In this document: piece after piece, positions 33,651-41,792 of the stretch
How the letters are laid out: the number at the start of each line of letters is the position of its first letter
Position numbering within the stretch: the stretch's first letter is position 1
Assembly (NCBI GenBank): GCA_021324185.1
Contig: JAJPJN010000038.1
Location: forward strand, 1-62,564
Origin: Terriglobia bacterium
Lineage (GTDB): Bacteria > Acidobacteriota > Terriglobia > Bryobacterales > Bryobacteraceae
Direction: 5' to 3'
Length of the DNA stretch: 62,564 nucleotides
Position numbers and translations under genes: made by a program
The notes under the pieces: generated by a model
Told to the model about the DNA's origin: nothing
What the model saw: the letters and a program-made list of their open reading frames with translations, nothing else
The model's database searches: none

Positions 33651-35194
33651 GCCGAGGTCAGCAGGTCGGCCCAACTCTTTCGTACTGTTGGTTTCAGCAG
33701 ACGATTCGCTTCCGCATTGTTGGTGATCTGCATCTTTTCGGCGTCCCATTCCAGCCTGGTGTTCAAGTGGATAGCGATTGCGCCCAGCGAAATCCATTCC
33801 GTAAAGGGCGCCGAAACATTGAAATTCGAGCAAGCGGGCGCGCCGCCTTTGCAAGCCCGGATCCAGTCGCGATAGTGCCCCGGAGAGCGCGGAAGCAACT
33901 CCGGTGGAAACTCGTAGCCGCGCATCTTTTCAACCGGAATGAGGCGTGTCCATTCGCCATAGGTGCCGGTCGTGATCATTCCTTTATCGCCGACAAACAG
34001 GCTCCCGTTGGTGCCCGTGCGCAGCAGCGACATCCATTTCGCCTCCTTCTGTTCGCGCGGGCTCAGTTGCTCAGTGGGCGCGGGCCGGGGTGGCGGAGGC
34101 GGCAGTTCAACCGGATTGAAAAATTGATCGGTGAAAACGCCGCCGATGATCTGATGTTCTTTGGGTTCCACCGCAGGATTCGCCTTACCCTGACGGTTGC
34201 GCGGAAGATCGCCCAGGATCTGGTCTGCCGGAGCGCCCGGAAACGTCGGCTGCGGGTCGCGCATCGCGTCATACCAAAAGATCTTGACTGGCGGCATGCC
34301 CGGCCGCGCCGGAAAATCGAAGCGTACGACGGCCTTGCTCGGGAAATAGATATCGCTTTTGCCTTCCTGGCTGACGCATTCAACAGCGGTCGGAGCGCCG
34401 AGCCGTAGCGCCATATTGGGCGCGCCGAGAATGTGACAGGCCATATCGCCCAGCGCGCCGCAGCCGAATTCGTAGAAGCCGCGCCAGAAAAAGGGCAGGT
34501 AGTCGTCGCTATAGGGCATTTCGGGAGCAATCCCCAGCCATAGGTCCCAATCGAGATAGCTGGGTACCGGCGCCGGTGGTGGAGCTTGCGTCAGTCCTTG
34601 CGGCCACGCCGGACGATTCGTCCATGCATGCACCTCAGTAACATTGCCTATCTCGCCGTTCCAGATCATTTCGGCGCATTGCCGCGTCCCCTCGTTCGAA
34701 TACCCTTGATTGCCCATCTGGGTAGCCACTTTGCATTTCTCGGCTGTCTTCTGGAGCGCCCGGCATTCCCAAACGGTGTGCGCGAGCGGTTTTTGTACGT
34801 ACACATGTTTCCCATGCTCCATAGCGAAGATGGCAGCCGCAGCATGCATGTGATCCGGAATCGTGACGATCACAGCGTCAACGTTGCTGCCTTGCTTTTC
34901 GATCATCACGCGGAAATCTTTGTACTTGGGAACATTCGGGTACTGCTGGAAGGTCTTGGCGGCGCGCTTTTCGTCCACGTCGCAGAGCGCCACAATGTTT
35001 TCCGTTTCTGCGCAGGCCTGTATGTCGCTCGATGCTTTGCCGCCCGCGCCAATGGAAGCGATATTCAGCTTTTCGTTCGGTGACTTATACCCGAGTGCCT
35101 TAAGGGACGGCTCGCTGCCAAATCCGCCCAACGGGACTGCTCCAGCGAGCAGCGTGCCAAAGAAGAAATGTCGTCTGGTGGGATTGTGGGCCAT
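33647..35194 (-). CDS. Tat-exported Gfo/Idh/MocA oxidoreductase
   Basis: The product is 515 aa. A twin-arginine signal, NPTRRHFFFGTLLAGAVPLG, occupies residues 4-25. The Rossmann domain follows: KLNIASIGAGGKASSDI near residue 39, then ALCDVDEKRA near residue 70. EHGKHVYVQKPLAHTVWECR near residue 125 contains the conserved Lys of the EKP-type motif, here QKP. These periplasmic members are numerous in Acidobacteriota and Planctomycetota and are assumed to oxidise sugars or polyols with NAD(P). The substrate here is unknown. It is translated together with the M19 dipeptidase (ATGA overlap). Confidence 0.85.
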   Translation of the reverse strand: MAHNPTRRHFFFGTLLAGAVPLGGFGSEPSLKALGYKSPNEKLNIASIGAGGKASSDIQACAETENIVALCDVDEKRAAKTFQQYPNVPKYKDFRVMIEKQGSNVDAVIVTIPDHMHAAAAIFAMEHGKHVYVQKPLAHTVWECRALQKTAEKCKVATQMGNQGYSNEGTRQCAEMIWNGEIGNVTEVHAWTNRPAWPQGLTQAPPPAPVPSYLDWDLWLGIAPEMPYSDDYLPFFWRGFYEFGCGALGDMACHILGAPNMALRLGAPTAVECVSQEGKSDIYFPSKAVVRFDFPARPGMPPVKIFWYDAMRDPQPTFPGAPADQILGDLPRNRQGKANPAVEPKEHQIIGGVFTDQFFNPVELPPPPPRPAPTEQLSPREQKEAKWMSLLRTGTNGSLFVGDKGMITTGTYGEWTRLIPVEKMRGYEFPPELLPRSPGHYRDWIRACKGGAPACSNFNVSAPFTEWISLGAIAIHLNTRLEWDAEKMQITNNAEANRLLKPTVRKSWADLLTSA

Positions 35195-35230
35195 GGATAG
35201 TTCCTGCTCGCATCATAATCCCACGCAGGC

Positions 35231-35252
35231 AAGGCGAGCAGGCGCTCGCCTT
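35231..35252 (-). terminator. 9-bp perfect hairpin after the 28-codon ORF
   Basis: AAGGCGAGC at 35231-35239 pairs exactly with GCTCGCCTT at 35244-35252 across a four-base loop. On the minus strand it starts right at the TAA of the small membrane ORF and sits before the oxidoreductase gene. There is no T tract, so it may be an attenuating or stabilising hairpin instead of an intrinsic terminator. Confidence 0.5.
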
Positions 35253-35337
35253 AACCCCGCCGTTTCTTTGAGAGGAAGAGATCAATACTGAGCAGCAGGA
35301 CAAGGCCGTATATTGTCACTTCGGCTAAGAGAAACAT
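35251..35337 (-). CDS. possible 28-aa single-pass membrane peptide
   Basis: An ATG at 35337 opens 28 codons ending in TAA at 35251-35253. The peptide starts MFLLAEVTIYG, continues with a hydrophobic run LVLLLSIDLFL and ends in a basic SKKRRG. This is the positive-inside pattern of very small membrane proteins such as KdpF-like peptides. AAGGA lies 12-16 bases before the ATG. It lies upstream of the oxidoreductase gene with a hairpin between them. The chance of an incidental ORF of this length is real. Confidence 0.42.
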   Translation of the reverse strand: MFLLAEVTIYGLVLLLSIDLFLSKKRRG

Positions 35338-35463
35338 TTCTCATGCGATCCTTGCTTCCGGCGGATTTGTACGCTACAGATGTTCATGCTAGCGTTGAAA
35401 GGCATCGGCACTATAGATTGTGCCCCAGACACGTGCCAATGTCAACAGTCTGGTAGCTGACGT

Positions 35464-35838
35464 GTGCAAGCCGCCCAACTGATTCAAAAAGTGCTCTCGT
35501 CTCGCGGGCTGTCGCAAACGGAGCTCGCCGAGTTGATCGGGGTAGAGCGCAGTTTCTTAAACCGCTGTTTGCGCGGGGAACGCATGCCGGGCCGGATGAG
35601 TTGTCTGCTGTTAGCGGGCTTTTCCGATTCGGCTGAAGAAAAGCGTTTTTGGCTCAAGCACTCGGGTGTCGATAGCCGGCAAATCGCACTGATCCGCCGC
35701 GCTTTGGCGATGGCCGAACCGAAAGCCAGCAACGACACGGAACTCGCTTTACTGTCCTGGTGGCGCCGTCCGTCGAATGCAGTCGAGGAATCGGTGAAGG
35801 CGCTGGTCGAGAATTTGTTAAAAGCTGAAGGCCCGTAG
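35464..35838 (+). CDS. XRE-type helix-turn-helix protein
   Basis: The product is 124 aa. Residues about 5-60 form a Cro/C1-type HTH: LIQKVLSSRGLSQTELAEL, then IGVERSFLNRCLRGERMP, where SQTELAELIGV is the helix-turn-helix core. The C-terminal half is helical with a WW pair (LLSWWRRP) and no recognised domain. The likely role is a DNA-binding regulator. It starts with GTG at 35464. The gene stands alone between the divergent oxidoreductase unit and the convergent yceI remnant. No partner toxin is visible. Confidence 0.72.
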   Translation: MQAAQLIQKVLSSRGLSQTELAELIGVERSFLNRCLRGERMPGRMSCLLLAGFSDSAEEKRFWLKHSGVDSRQIALIRRALAMAEPKASNDTELALLSWWRRPSNAVEESVKALVENLLKAEGP

Positions 35839-35919
35839 ACAAGCCGGCACCGGACGCAGCATCGCGTAGAAACTGGAATCGGAGCAAGCGGCGAGGCTGC
35901 TCGACCCATCGCGTCTGAT

Positions 35920-36514
35920 TTATTTGGAAGCCGTTTGGGCCTGGGCAGGTTGCACGACTTCGACATCGATGTTGATGTTGATCTCGTTGCCGACCATGGC
36001 CTGATAACCGGTCATTCCGAAGTCGCTGCGGTTGATGACGGTGGATGCGGACGCGCCCATGTGCAGGTTGCCGCGCGCGTCTTTCACCGGCGCCGAAGGC
36101 CCATCGACGTTGAGGACAACCTCTTTCGTTACGCCGTGCAGTGTGAGATCGCCGGTTACCTTCAGTTTCAGGTCCGGCGCTTTGCACACTCTTGGATTTG
36201 AATACCAGGGTGGGGTATTTTTCGACATCGAAGAAATGCGCGCTGCGCAGGTCTTTGTCACGGTTTTCATTGCGGGTGTCAACGGAGGCGGCGTCGATGG
36301 TGGCTTCGATGACCGTTTTGGATGGATCAGCCGGATCATATTGAACGGTGCCGGTGGTCTTGGTGAAGGAGCCGCGCACAGTCGAAATACCCATGTGACG
36401 GACGGAAAATTCGGCATTACTGTGCGCAGGATCGATCTGCCAGATCTGCTGGGCAACAGCAACAAGCGGTAGGATCAGCAGAGTGCCGGCCGCGAACAAG
36501 GTTCTTAAATTCAT
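35920..36514 (-). pseudogene. yceI: yceI-family periplasmic protein, interrupted by a frameshift
   Basis: From the ATG at 36514 the frame reads a signal peptide (NLRTLFAAGTLLILPLVAVA), then the YceI lipocalin-like start WQIDPAHSNAEFSVRHMG and on to TLVFKSKSVQSAG. Homology then moves to another frame: LKLKVTGDLTLHGVTKEV to the end at 35920. The switch lies near 36171-36180; one base added in the GGTCC/GGCGC stretch would restore a continuous protein of about 197 aa. So the gene carries a single-base deletion, unless this is an assembly error. YceI proteins bind polyisoprenoid-type lipids in the periplasm. Its 5' end overlaps the divergent GH31 gene by 32 bp. Confidence 0.85.
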
Positions 36515-38828
36515 CTGGTTATTTCCTCTTATCGTATACGAGCGGGGCAGCGCCCAATGGATTGCCGCGAATCCTGTGATTAAGGCCGAGCGGCAAACCG
36601 ACGGTGTGCTGTTTTCGATGCGGACGGGCGCTATGAAGTTGCAGATTTGCGCAGACGATATCGTCCGCATCATGTATGCGCCTTCTTGGCCGCCACCCAA
36701 GCGAACGGAGTATGTGATCACAAAGACCGAGTGGCCGGCGGCGAAGTGGACGCTCGAATCCGGCGAAAAAGAGTTCACGATCGCTACCGGGCGCCTGAAG
36801 GTGAACGTGGCGAAAAGCGACGGGCTGGTAACGTATTCGGACCTGAACGGGAAGACTTTGCTTATCGAAGGCCCGAAAGAGATGCGGCCCGCGGTAGTCA
36901 ACGGGGAACACACGTATCACGCCGAGGATGTGATCAAGATCTATGGTTCCGAAGAAGCTTTTTACGGCTTAGGCCAGCATCAGGCGGGCGTGTGGAACTA
37001 TCGCGGCGAAGCGGTTGACTTATCGCAAGATAATACCAATATTGCGGTCCCATTCTTTATTTCGACGAACGGGTATGGGGTGCTCTGGAATAACACCTCC
37101 GTAAGCCGGTTTAATAACCGGTTTGTGCATTACTTATTTCTGAGTTCGGAGATTGCCGATACGATTGATTACTACTTTATTTACGGCCCGGAATTCGATC
37201 ACATTATTGCTGGTTACCGGGAACTTACCGGGCCGGCGCCTATGTTCGGCAAGTGGGCTTATGGGTTCTGGCAGAGCAAGAATAAGTACACTTCGCAGCA
37301 GCAGTTGCTCGCGATTGCGCAGAAGTTTCGCGAGCTGAAGATTCCGATTGACAATATCGTCCAGGATTGGTTTTGGTGGACGCGCACGGGGGAATTCAAG
37401 TTCAACAAGAACTATCCGGACCCCAAGAGCATGGTGGAGCAACTGCACCGGGAACATTTTCACTTGATGATCTCGGTGTGGCCGTTTTTCTATCCGGGCT
37501 CAGCGACTTATGAGGACATGGACGCAAAGGGGTATTTCATTGCGCGGACGATTGAACCTGCATTTCATCCGAAGGGATTGGCGCTTTACGATGCGAGCAA
37601 TCCGGCGGCTCGAAAGTACTACTGGGACTTACTCGATAATGCGCTGTTTAAGATCGGCGCGGATGCATGGTGGATGGATACGACTGAGCCCGAGACTGAG
37701 GGGCGCGAAGAAAATGTTCTGCTGAATCACAACATCTTTATTGGCAACGGCGCGCGCTACGCGAATCTCTATCCGCTGCTGACGACGGAAGGCGTTTATC
37801 AAGGGCAGCGTTCGGAAACGGATCAGAAGCGGGTATTTATTCTGTCGCGGTCGGCGTTTGCGGGGATTCAGCGGTATGGAGTAACAGCGTGGTCGGGCGA
37901 TATCTTGTCGGATTTTCTGAGTTACAAGCGGCAGATACCCGCCGGATTGAATTTCGAGCTTTCCGGAATTCCGTATTGGACCACGGACATCGGCGGATTT
38001 ATTCTTGGGCATCCGGAAGACCCGAAATACCGGGAGCTGTTTGTGCGGTGGTTTCAGTTCGGCGTGTTTTGCCCGATTTTCCGGGTGCATGGTACCCGGG
38101 CGCCGGATGAAAACGAATTGTGGTCGTATGGGCCGGACGCGGAATCGATTTTGACGCGATTTGACCGGCTGCGATACCGGTTGCTGCCGTATATTTATTC
38201 GCTGGCGTGGAGAATCACGAGCGAGGGTTACACGCTGATGCGGCCACTGGTGATGGATTTTCGAACGGACGTGAAGGCGCAGAATACAGGCGATGAGTTT
38301 CTGTTCGGCCCGGCGTTGCTGGTGAATCCGGTGACGGAGCAAGGCGCCACAAACAGACACGTGTATTTGCCGAAAGCGAAATGGTATGACTTCTGGACCG
38401 GCCAAGTTGAAGAAGGCGGCCGCGATATAGAAGCTGCCGCGCCGTTGAGCCGCCTTCCGTTGTATGTGCGCGCGGGCTCGATTGTTCCGATGGGGCCGGA
38501 GTTACAGTACGCCGAAGAAAAGCCTGGCGATCCCGTCGATCTGCGTGTGTATCCGGGAGCGGACGCCGATTTTCTGCTGTATGAAGATGACGGCAACACG
38601 TATGACTATCAGAAGGGCGCGTTCGCTACGATTCCGATTCATTGGGACGATGCGAGCAGAACCCTGAGCATCGGGGATCGCAAGGGAAGCTTTCCCGGGA
38701 TGATCGAGAAGCGCACGTTCGCTATCGTTGTTGCCGGCGATGGACATGGCACCGGCGTTGACGTCACCCGGTATCCGGACAAGATTGTGCAGTATGCCGG
38801 CAGCGCGGTGAGCGCGCGGATGAACTAG
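36483..38828 (+). CDS. GH31 glycosidase (alpha-xylosidase/alpha-glucosidase type)
   Basis: The product is 781 aa when started at the GTG (36483), giving a plausible signal peptide VLKFIWLFPLIVYERGSAQ. The N-terminal beta-sandwich (GSEEAFYGLGQHQAG near residue 157) precedes a TIM barrel. NIVQDWFWW and DAWWMDTTEPE near residue 395 give the nucleophile Asp. FRVHGTRAPDENELWSYG near residue 535 is the acid/base region. The WWMD-TEP and FRVHGT versions are seen in alpha-xylosidases acting on xyloglucan. It may work with the GH10 xylanase downstream. The start is not certain because it overlaps the 5' end of the divergent yceI by 32 bp. The stop overlaps the next convergent gene by 4 bp. Confidence 0.87.
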   Translation: MPAANKVLKFIWLFPLIVYERGSAQWIAANPVIKAERQTDGVLFSMRTGAMKLQICADDIVRIMYAPSWPPPKRTEYVITKTEWPAAKWTLESGEKEFTIATGRLKVNVAKSDGLVTYSDLNGKTLLIEGPKEMRPAVVNGEHTYHAEDVIKIYGSEEAFYGLGQHQAGVWNYRGEAVDLSQDNTNIAVPFFISTNGYGVLWNNTSVSRFNNRFVHYLFLSSEIADTIDYYFIYGPEFDHIIAGYRELTGPAPMFGKWAYGFWQSKNKYTSQQQLLAIAQKFRELKIPIDNIVQDWFWWTRTGEFKFNKNYPDPKSMVEQLHREHFHLMISVWPFFYPGSATYEDMDAKGYFIARTIEPAFHPKGLALYDASNPAARKYYWDLLDNALFKIGADAWWMDTTEPETEGREENVLLNHNIFIGNGARYANLYPLLTTEGVYQGQRSETDQKRVFILSRSAFAGIQRYGVTAWSGDILSDFLSYKRQIPAGLNFELSGIPYWTTDIGGFILGHPEDPKYRELFVRWFQFGVFCPIFRVHGTRAPDENELWSYGPDAESILTRFDRLRYRLLPYIYSLAWRITSEGYTLMRPLVMDFRTDVKAQNTGDEFLFGPALLVNPVTEQGATNRHVYLPKAKWYDFWTGQVEEGGRDIEAAAPLSRLPLYVRAGSIVPMGPELQYAEEKPGDPVDLRVYPGADADFLLYEDDGNTYDYQKGAFATIPIHWDDASRTLSIGDRKGSFPGMIEKRTFAIVVAGDGHGTGVDVTRYPDKIVQYAGSAVSARMN

Positions 38829-39523
38829 GAGCGGTTCCTCAGATCGCGGATGGGGCCGCTGTCAGGCGCAATTTGAATGGGTTCGCCGTTGCGGAGCTCA
38901 TAACAGGATTTGATGTGCCGCCGCAGACGAGACGCATGCGTGACCGAGATTTTTTCGGGAAGAATTGCGCGCATCTGATTGAGCGATTTTCCTGAGAGAA
39001 AGATGCGCAGGACATCAGGATCTTTCCACCATCCGATGGGGCGCGCTCGCCGTCCGAATATTTTAAAGCGCCAGCCGCTCATTCTATTCCGGGTGACGCG
39101 GTGTTCCTTGTACTTCTGCTCGAATTCGCGTGGCTTCAATTCGAGCATCTCGTTTTTGCGTTTGCGCCAGAATCTTTCTGAATCGTGATCCCAGTTAAAG
39201 CCAAGCGCGACGCGCGCCCGCTTCAGGGTTGTGCGGCCGGCGGGCAGATCAAAAATGGTTCCATCGGTGCGGATGGCATTCTTTTCCCAGAATGCTTTTA
39301 ACTCGTTGGTGTAGATGAGGCGCAATGGTCCACCGCACTCGTAAGAGGTTGGATTATGCCGTCGCCCGTACAAAATATCGAAGCCGTACTTACTTTCCCG
39401 CGCTTCTAAAATGTCCCATTCGAGCCCGAGCGCATCTTTAATGGTGACTACGTCTTTATCTGCAAATGCACGTCTTTTCATGTGTGAAAGCTGGCCGGTC
39501 ACAGCCGAAACGGCTGCAACCAC
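38825..39523 (-). CDS. uncharacterised basic protein, possible DNA-binding
   Basis: The product is 232 aa, or 218 aa from the internal ATG at 39481 (MKRRAF), which looks a better N-terminus. I recognise no family. It is rich in Arg, Lys and Trp (DHDSERFWRKRKNEMLELK; WWKDPDVLRIFLSGKSLNQM). The stretch from LRIFLSGKSLNQMRAIL to HASRLRRHIKSCYE resembles a helix-turn-helix. A CGG/YGRRHNPTSYECGG segment near residue 55 could hold a metal-like site, but only one cysteine is visible there. It converges on GH31 with a 4-bp stop overlap. No clear ribosome binding site supports either start. Confidence 0.55.
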   Translation of the reverse strand: MVAAVSAVTGQLSHMKRRAFADKDVVTIKDALGLEWDILEARESKYGFDILYGRRHNPTSYECGGPLRLIYTNELKAFWEKNAIRTDGTIFDLPAGRTTLKRARVALGFNWDHDSERFWRKRKNEMLELKPREFEQKYKEHRVTRNRMSGWRFKIFGRRARPIGWWKDPDVLRIFLSGKSLNQMRAILPEKISVTHASRLRRHIKSCYELRNGEPIQIAPDSGPIRDLRNRS

Positions 39524-39597
39524 GCGACTGAATTGTGCGGGGTGGGAGTGCGCAGGCGGGGTGAGCTAGAGGGTTAACTGGTTGGTTTTATAGGGAT

Positions 39598-39623
39598 AAA
39601 AAATTTTTCAAACTTTTGAAAAA
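39598..39623 (-). terminator. AT-rich hairpin and T run after the cytochrome operon
   Basis: On the minus strand, TTTTTCAA pairs with TTGAAAAA (39604-39611 with 39616-39623) over a 4-nt loop, and six T residues follow. It is 27 bp past the cytochrome stop. The stem is weak because it is nearly all A-T, so termination efficiency is uncertain. Confidence 0.45.
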
Positions 39624-39649
39624 ATCCGGGAGCACCGGGAGGAAAGCCG

Positions 39650-40741
39650 TTAGTGGGGATAGGGCTCGTTGGCGCGCGCGATGCGGATATCGTGATCGGT
39701 AAAGACCTGATGGCCGCCCGGAAGATCGATTTTGGGCATGTGGCAGCTCACGCAGTCCGTTTTGGAAACCGGGCAGGTTTTCATTGCCGCTGCGTTGGGG
39801 TGAGCCGCGATCATGCCCGCGCTGGGCCTGGCGCCTGCACTATGGCAGGCGAGGCACTTTGAATCGTAATTTTTGTCCTCGCGCACCACTTCCTGATGGG
39901 GATCGTGGCAGGCGATGCAGCTCATGCGCGCATCCTTGCCGTCGAAACATTTGCTGATCTCGAGGCGGTAGGGCTGGAAGCGGACGTTCATCGGACCCAT
40001 CCAGTGGTTGCGCACGACGGTTTCCCAAGTGCGATGGCACTGACCGCAAAACGAGGATATTTCTTCCGGCGAAAGCTGTTTGAGCTTGGGGGGCGTAGAC
40101 TTTGCGTTGCCGTGGGAGATATCTTCCAGATGATTCGAGGCGCCCTGGTGGCAATGAAAGCAGGTGACGCCCGGCGTGATGATTTCCAAGTGCAGATGAT
40201 GATCGGTAACGGCGCCTGTGGAATGGCAGCCAAAGCAGAGCGTGATTTCGGAGCTGGCGAGCGGTCGGCCGAGGGCTTCATTTACGTTGCGCGGTTGAAT
40301 GGCCTGATCGCCTACGGTGGTATCGAGAGCATCGATGGATTTCCAATAGCTCACCAGGCTTTCATAGAATTGGCCGTTCCGCTCCAGCACGTAAGTCTGC
40401 GAGTTCGCGCCGAAGATCCAACGAATGGGGACGGTGGCGGTTTCGAGTCCGTCGGTGACCGAATACGTTGTTTCGGAGCCGCGGGTTTCAATCGTGTAGG
40501 TGAACGCTCCTTTTTGCACGGTCATTTTGGGATGCGTTTTGAAAAGGGGATTCGTGGATGCGGGTTGCATGGCGTGCGCCATGGAAGTGTTTGGTTGCGT
40601 GGCGGCCTGCCGGGTGTGGCAGGTGGCGCAGGTCCAGATTTTGGGGCCGGCGGAGGCGGCTGTTGCGCAGAGCGCGGCAAGGAGCAGGAGGCTGCTAAGG
40701 CTGGGCAACGGGCCGGTTCTCGCTTTCCATCTGCATTGCAA
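39650..40741 (-). CDS. secreted seven-heme cytochrome c
   Basis: The product is 363 aa with a signal peptide (SLLLLAALCATAASAG). There are seven CxxCH heme-attachment sites: CATCH, CFGCH, CFHCH, CGQCH, CIACH, CLACH and CVSCH, spread from about residue 37 to 335. The pattern resembles multiheme electron-transfer proteins of the cytochrome c554 type, not a known terminal reductase. It is expected in the periplasm or at the outer membrane. Starts are weak: TTG at 40741 overlaps the upstream TPR gene by 47 bp, and TTG at 40708 would still give a signal peptide. It is the last gene of the TPR-TPR-cytochrome run. Confidence 0.88.
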   Translation of the reverse strand: MQCRWKARTGPLPSLSSLLLLAALCATAASAGPKIWTCATCHTRQAATQPNTSMAHAMQPASTNPLFKTHPKMTVQKGAFTYTIETRGSETTYSVTDGLETATVPIRWIFGANSQTYVLERNGQFYESLVSYWKSIDALDTTVGDQAIQPRNVNEALGRPLASSEITLCFGCHSTGAVTDHHLHLEIITPGVTCFHCHQGASNHLEDISHGNAKSTPPKLKQLSPEEISSFCGQCHRTWETVVRNHWMGPMNVRFQPYRLEISKCFDGKDARMSCIACHDPHQEVVREDKNYDSKCLACHSAGARPSAGMIAAHPNAAAMKTCPVSKTDCVSCHMPKIDLPGGHQVFTDHDIRIARANEPYPH

Positions 40742-41792
40742 TTTCGCGCTCCTGGCGCGCTTCGTTGGGCCGCCCGAGACGGGAATATGCGGCGGCGAGC
40801 GTCACGTGAATATCAAAGTTGGTGTGGTCCGCCTTTTCGGCTTCTTGTAAATACGTCACACCGCGCTGCAGAGCGCCGGTTTCTACCAGCGCGCGGCCGA
40901 ACAGATATTTGGAAAACGCCGTTGCGTCTGCGGCCTGCGCGGCCTTTTCGGCGTGCGGCAGAGCCTGTTGTGAATCGCCTTGCGTGAGCAGACCCCAGGC
41001 AAGCATTGCCTCGGCTGCGGCATTGGAGGGTGAAACCTGCAGCTCGCGCTTGAACTCTTCAAACGCCTGATCCGGATCGCGCGCCAGTAAATAGACACCG
41101 TGCATGTAATGCACGTTCGGGACGTTGGGATAGTTCTGCAGCAGCTCTGCAAAGGCTGAATCGGCTTGCGCATAATTGCCGAGCAGGGCGAGAGAGGCGG
41201 TTTTTCCGGCGGCAGTATAGAGTTGCTTATCCTCGGGATGGACCTGCTGCGGTAGCAACGGAACCCGCAGCGCAGCCAGGCCGATGCTGATCAGCATGGC
41301 GTCATTGATGCTTGCGCTCTGCACGCGGTGTAGCAAGACCGTATAGGTCTGAAGCGCGCGATCGAACTGGCTGGCGCGCGTGAGTAGCAAGGCCTGGTGA
41401 TAGAGAAGGACGGGCGCAAGCTGAGTTTGCTTATCGGCTCCGAGCGAAATGGCTTGTTCTATATGCTGGAGCGCTTTGCCGTATTCGGCGGTTTCAAAGT
41501 CGCAGAGGCCCAGAAATGCCCAGCCGGGCGCAGCCTGGGGATTCAGATGGACAAAATGCTCAAAGGCATCGCGGCCGGGTGCGAACTGATCGGCATCGTA
41601 GAGCAGGGTTCCGAGGAACCACCATCCCTCCTGCCATTGTGGGTTCAATTGAACGGCCTGGCGATAGAGCTCGACCGCCTGCGGGATGTTGTTGGATTCG
41701 CGGGCGGCGGTGGCGCGAGCGGAAAGTTCGTCGAAGGTCTGCGCCGGGAGACTGGAGGCGGCCAATAAGAGCACGAGCAGCCAAAGTGTCAT
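40695..41792 (-). CDS. secreted TPR protein (paralogue A)
   Basis: The 365-aa protein begins with a signal peptide (LWLLVLLLAASSLPAQ) and continues as tandem 34-residue TPR helices. Examples are NIPQAVELYRQAVQLNPQ near residue 36, AAPGWAFLGLCDFETAEYGK, NVPNVHYMHGVYLLARDPDQ and a final FDIHVTLAAAYSRLGRPNEA. It shares layout and phrases such as GWAFLGL/VWAFLGL and YLLARDP/HLLAHDP with the upstream neighbour, so the two are tandem duplicates. The likely role is a periplasmic scaffold, perhaps for the cytochrome encoded next. Its ATG overlaps the upstream stop (ATGA). Confidence 0.82.
   Translation of the reverse strand: MTLWLLVLLLAASSLPAQTFDELSARATAARESNNIPQAVELYRQAVQLNPQWQEGWWFLGTLLYDADQFAPGRDAFEHFVHLNPQAAPGWAFLGLCDFETAEYGKALQHIEQAISLGADKQTQLAPVLLYHQALLLTRASQFDRALQTYTVLLHRVQSASINDAMLISIGLAALRVPLLPQQVHPEDKQLYTAAGKTASLALLGNYAQADSAFAELLQNYPNVPNVHYMHGVYLLARDPDQAFEEFKRELQVSPSNAAAEAMLAWGLLTQGDSQQALPHAEKAAQAADATAFSKYLFGRALVETGALQRGVTYLQEAEKADHTNFDIHVTLAAAYSRLGRPNEARQEREIAMQMESENRPVAQP

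Noticed and set aside
35464-35838. XRE gene as the antitoxin of a third toxin-antitoxin pair
   Set aside because: No adjacent small toxin gene in the same direction; the neighbours are a divergent oxidoreductase unit and a convergent yceI remnant.
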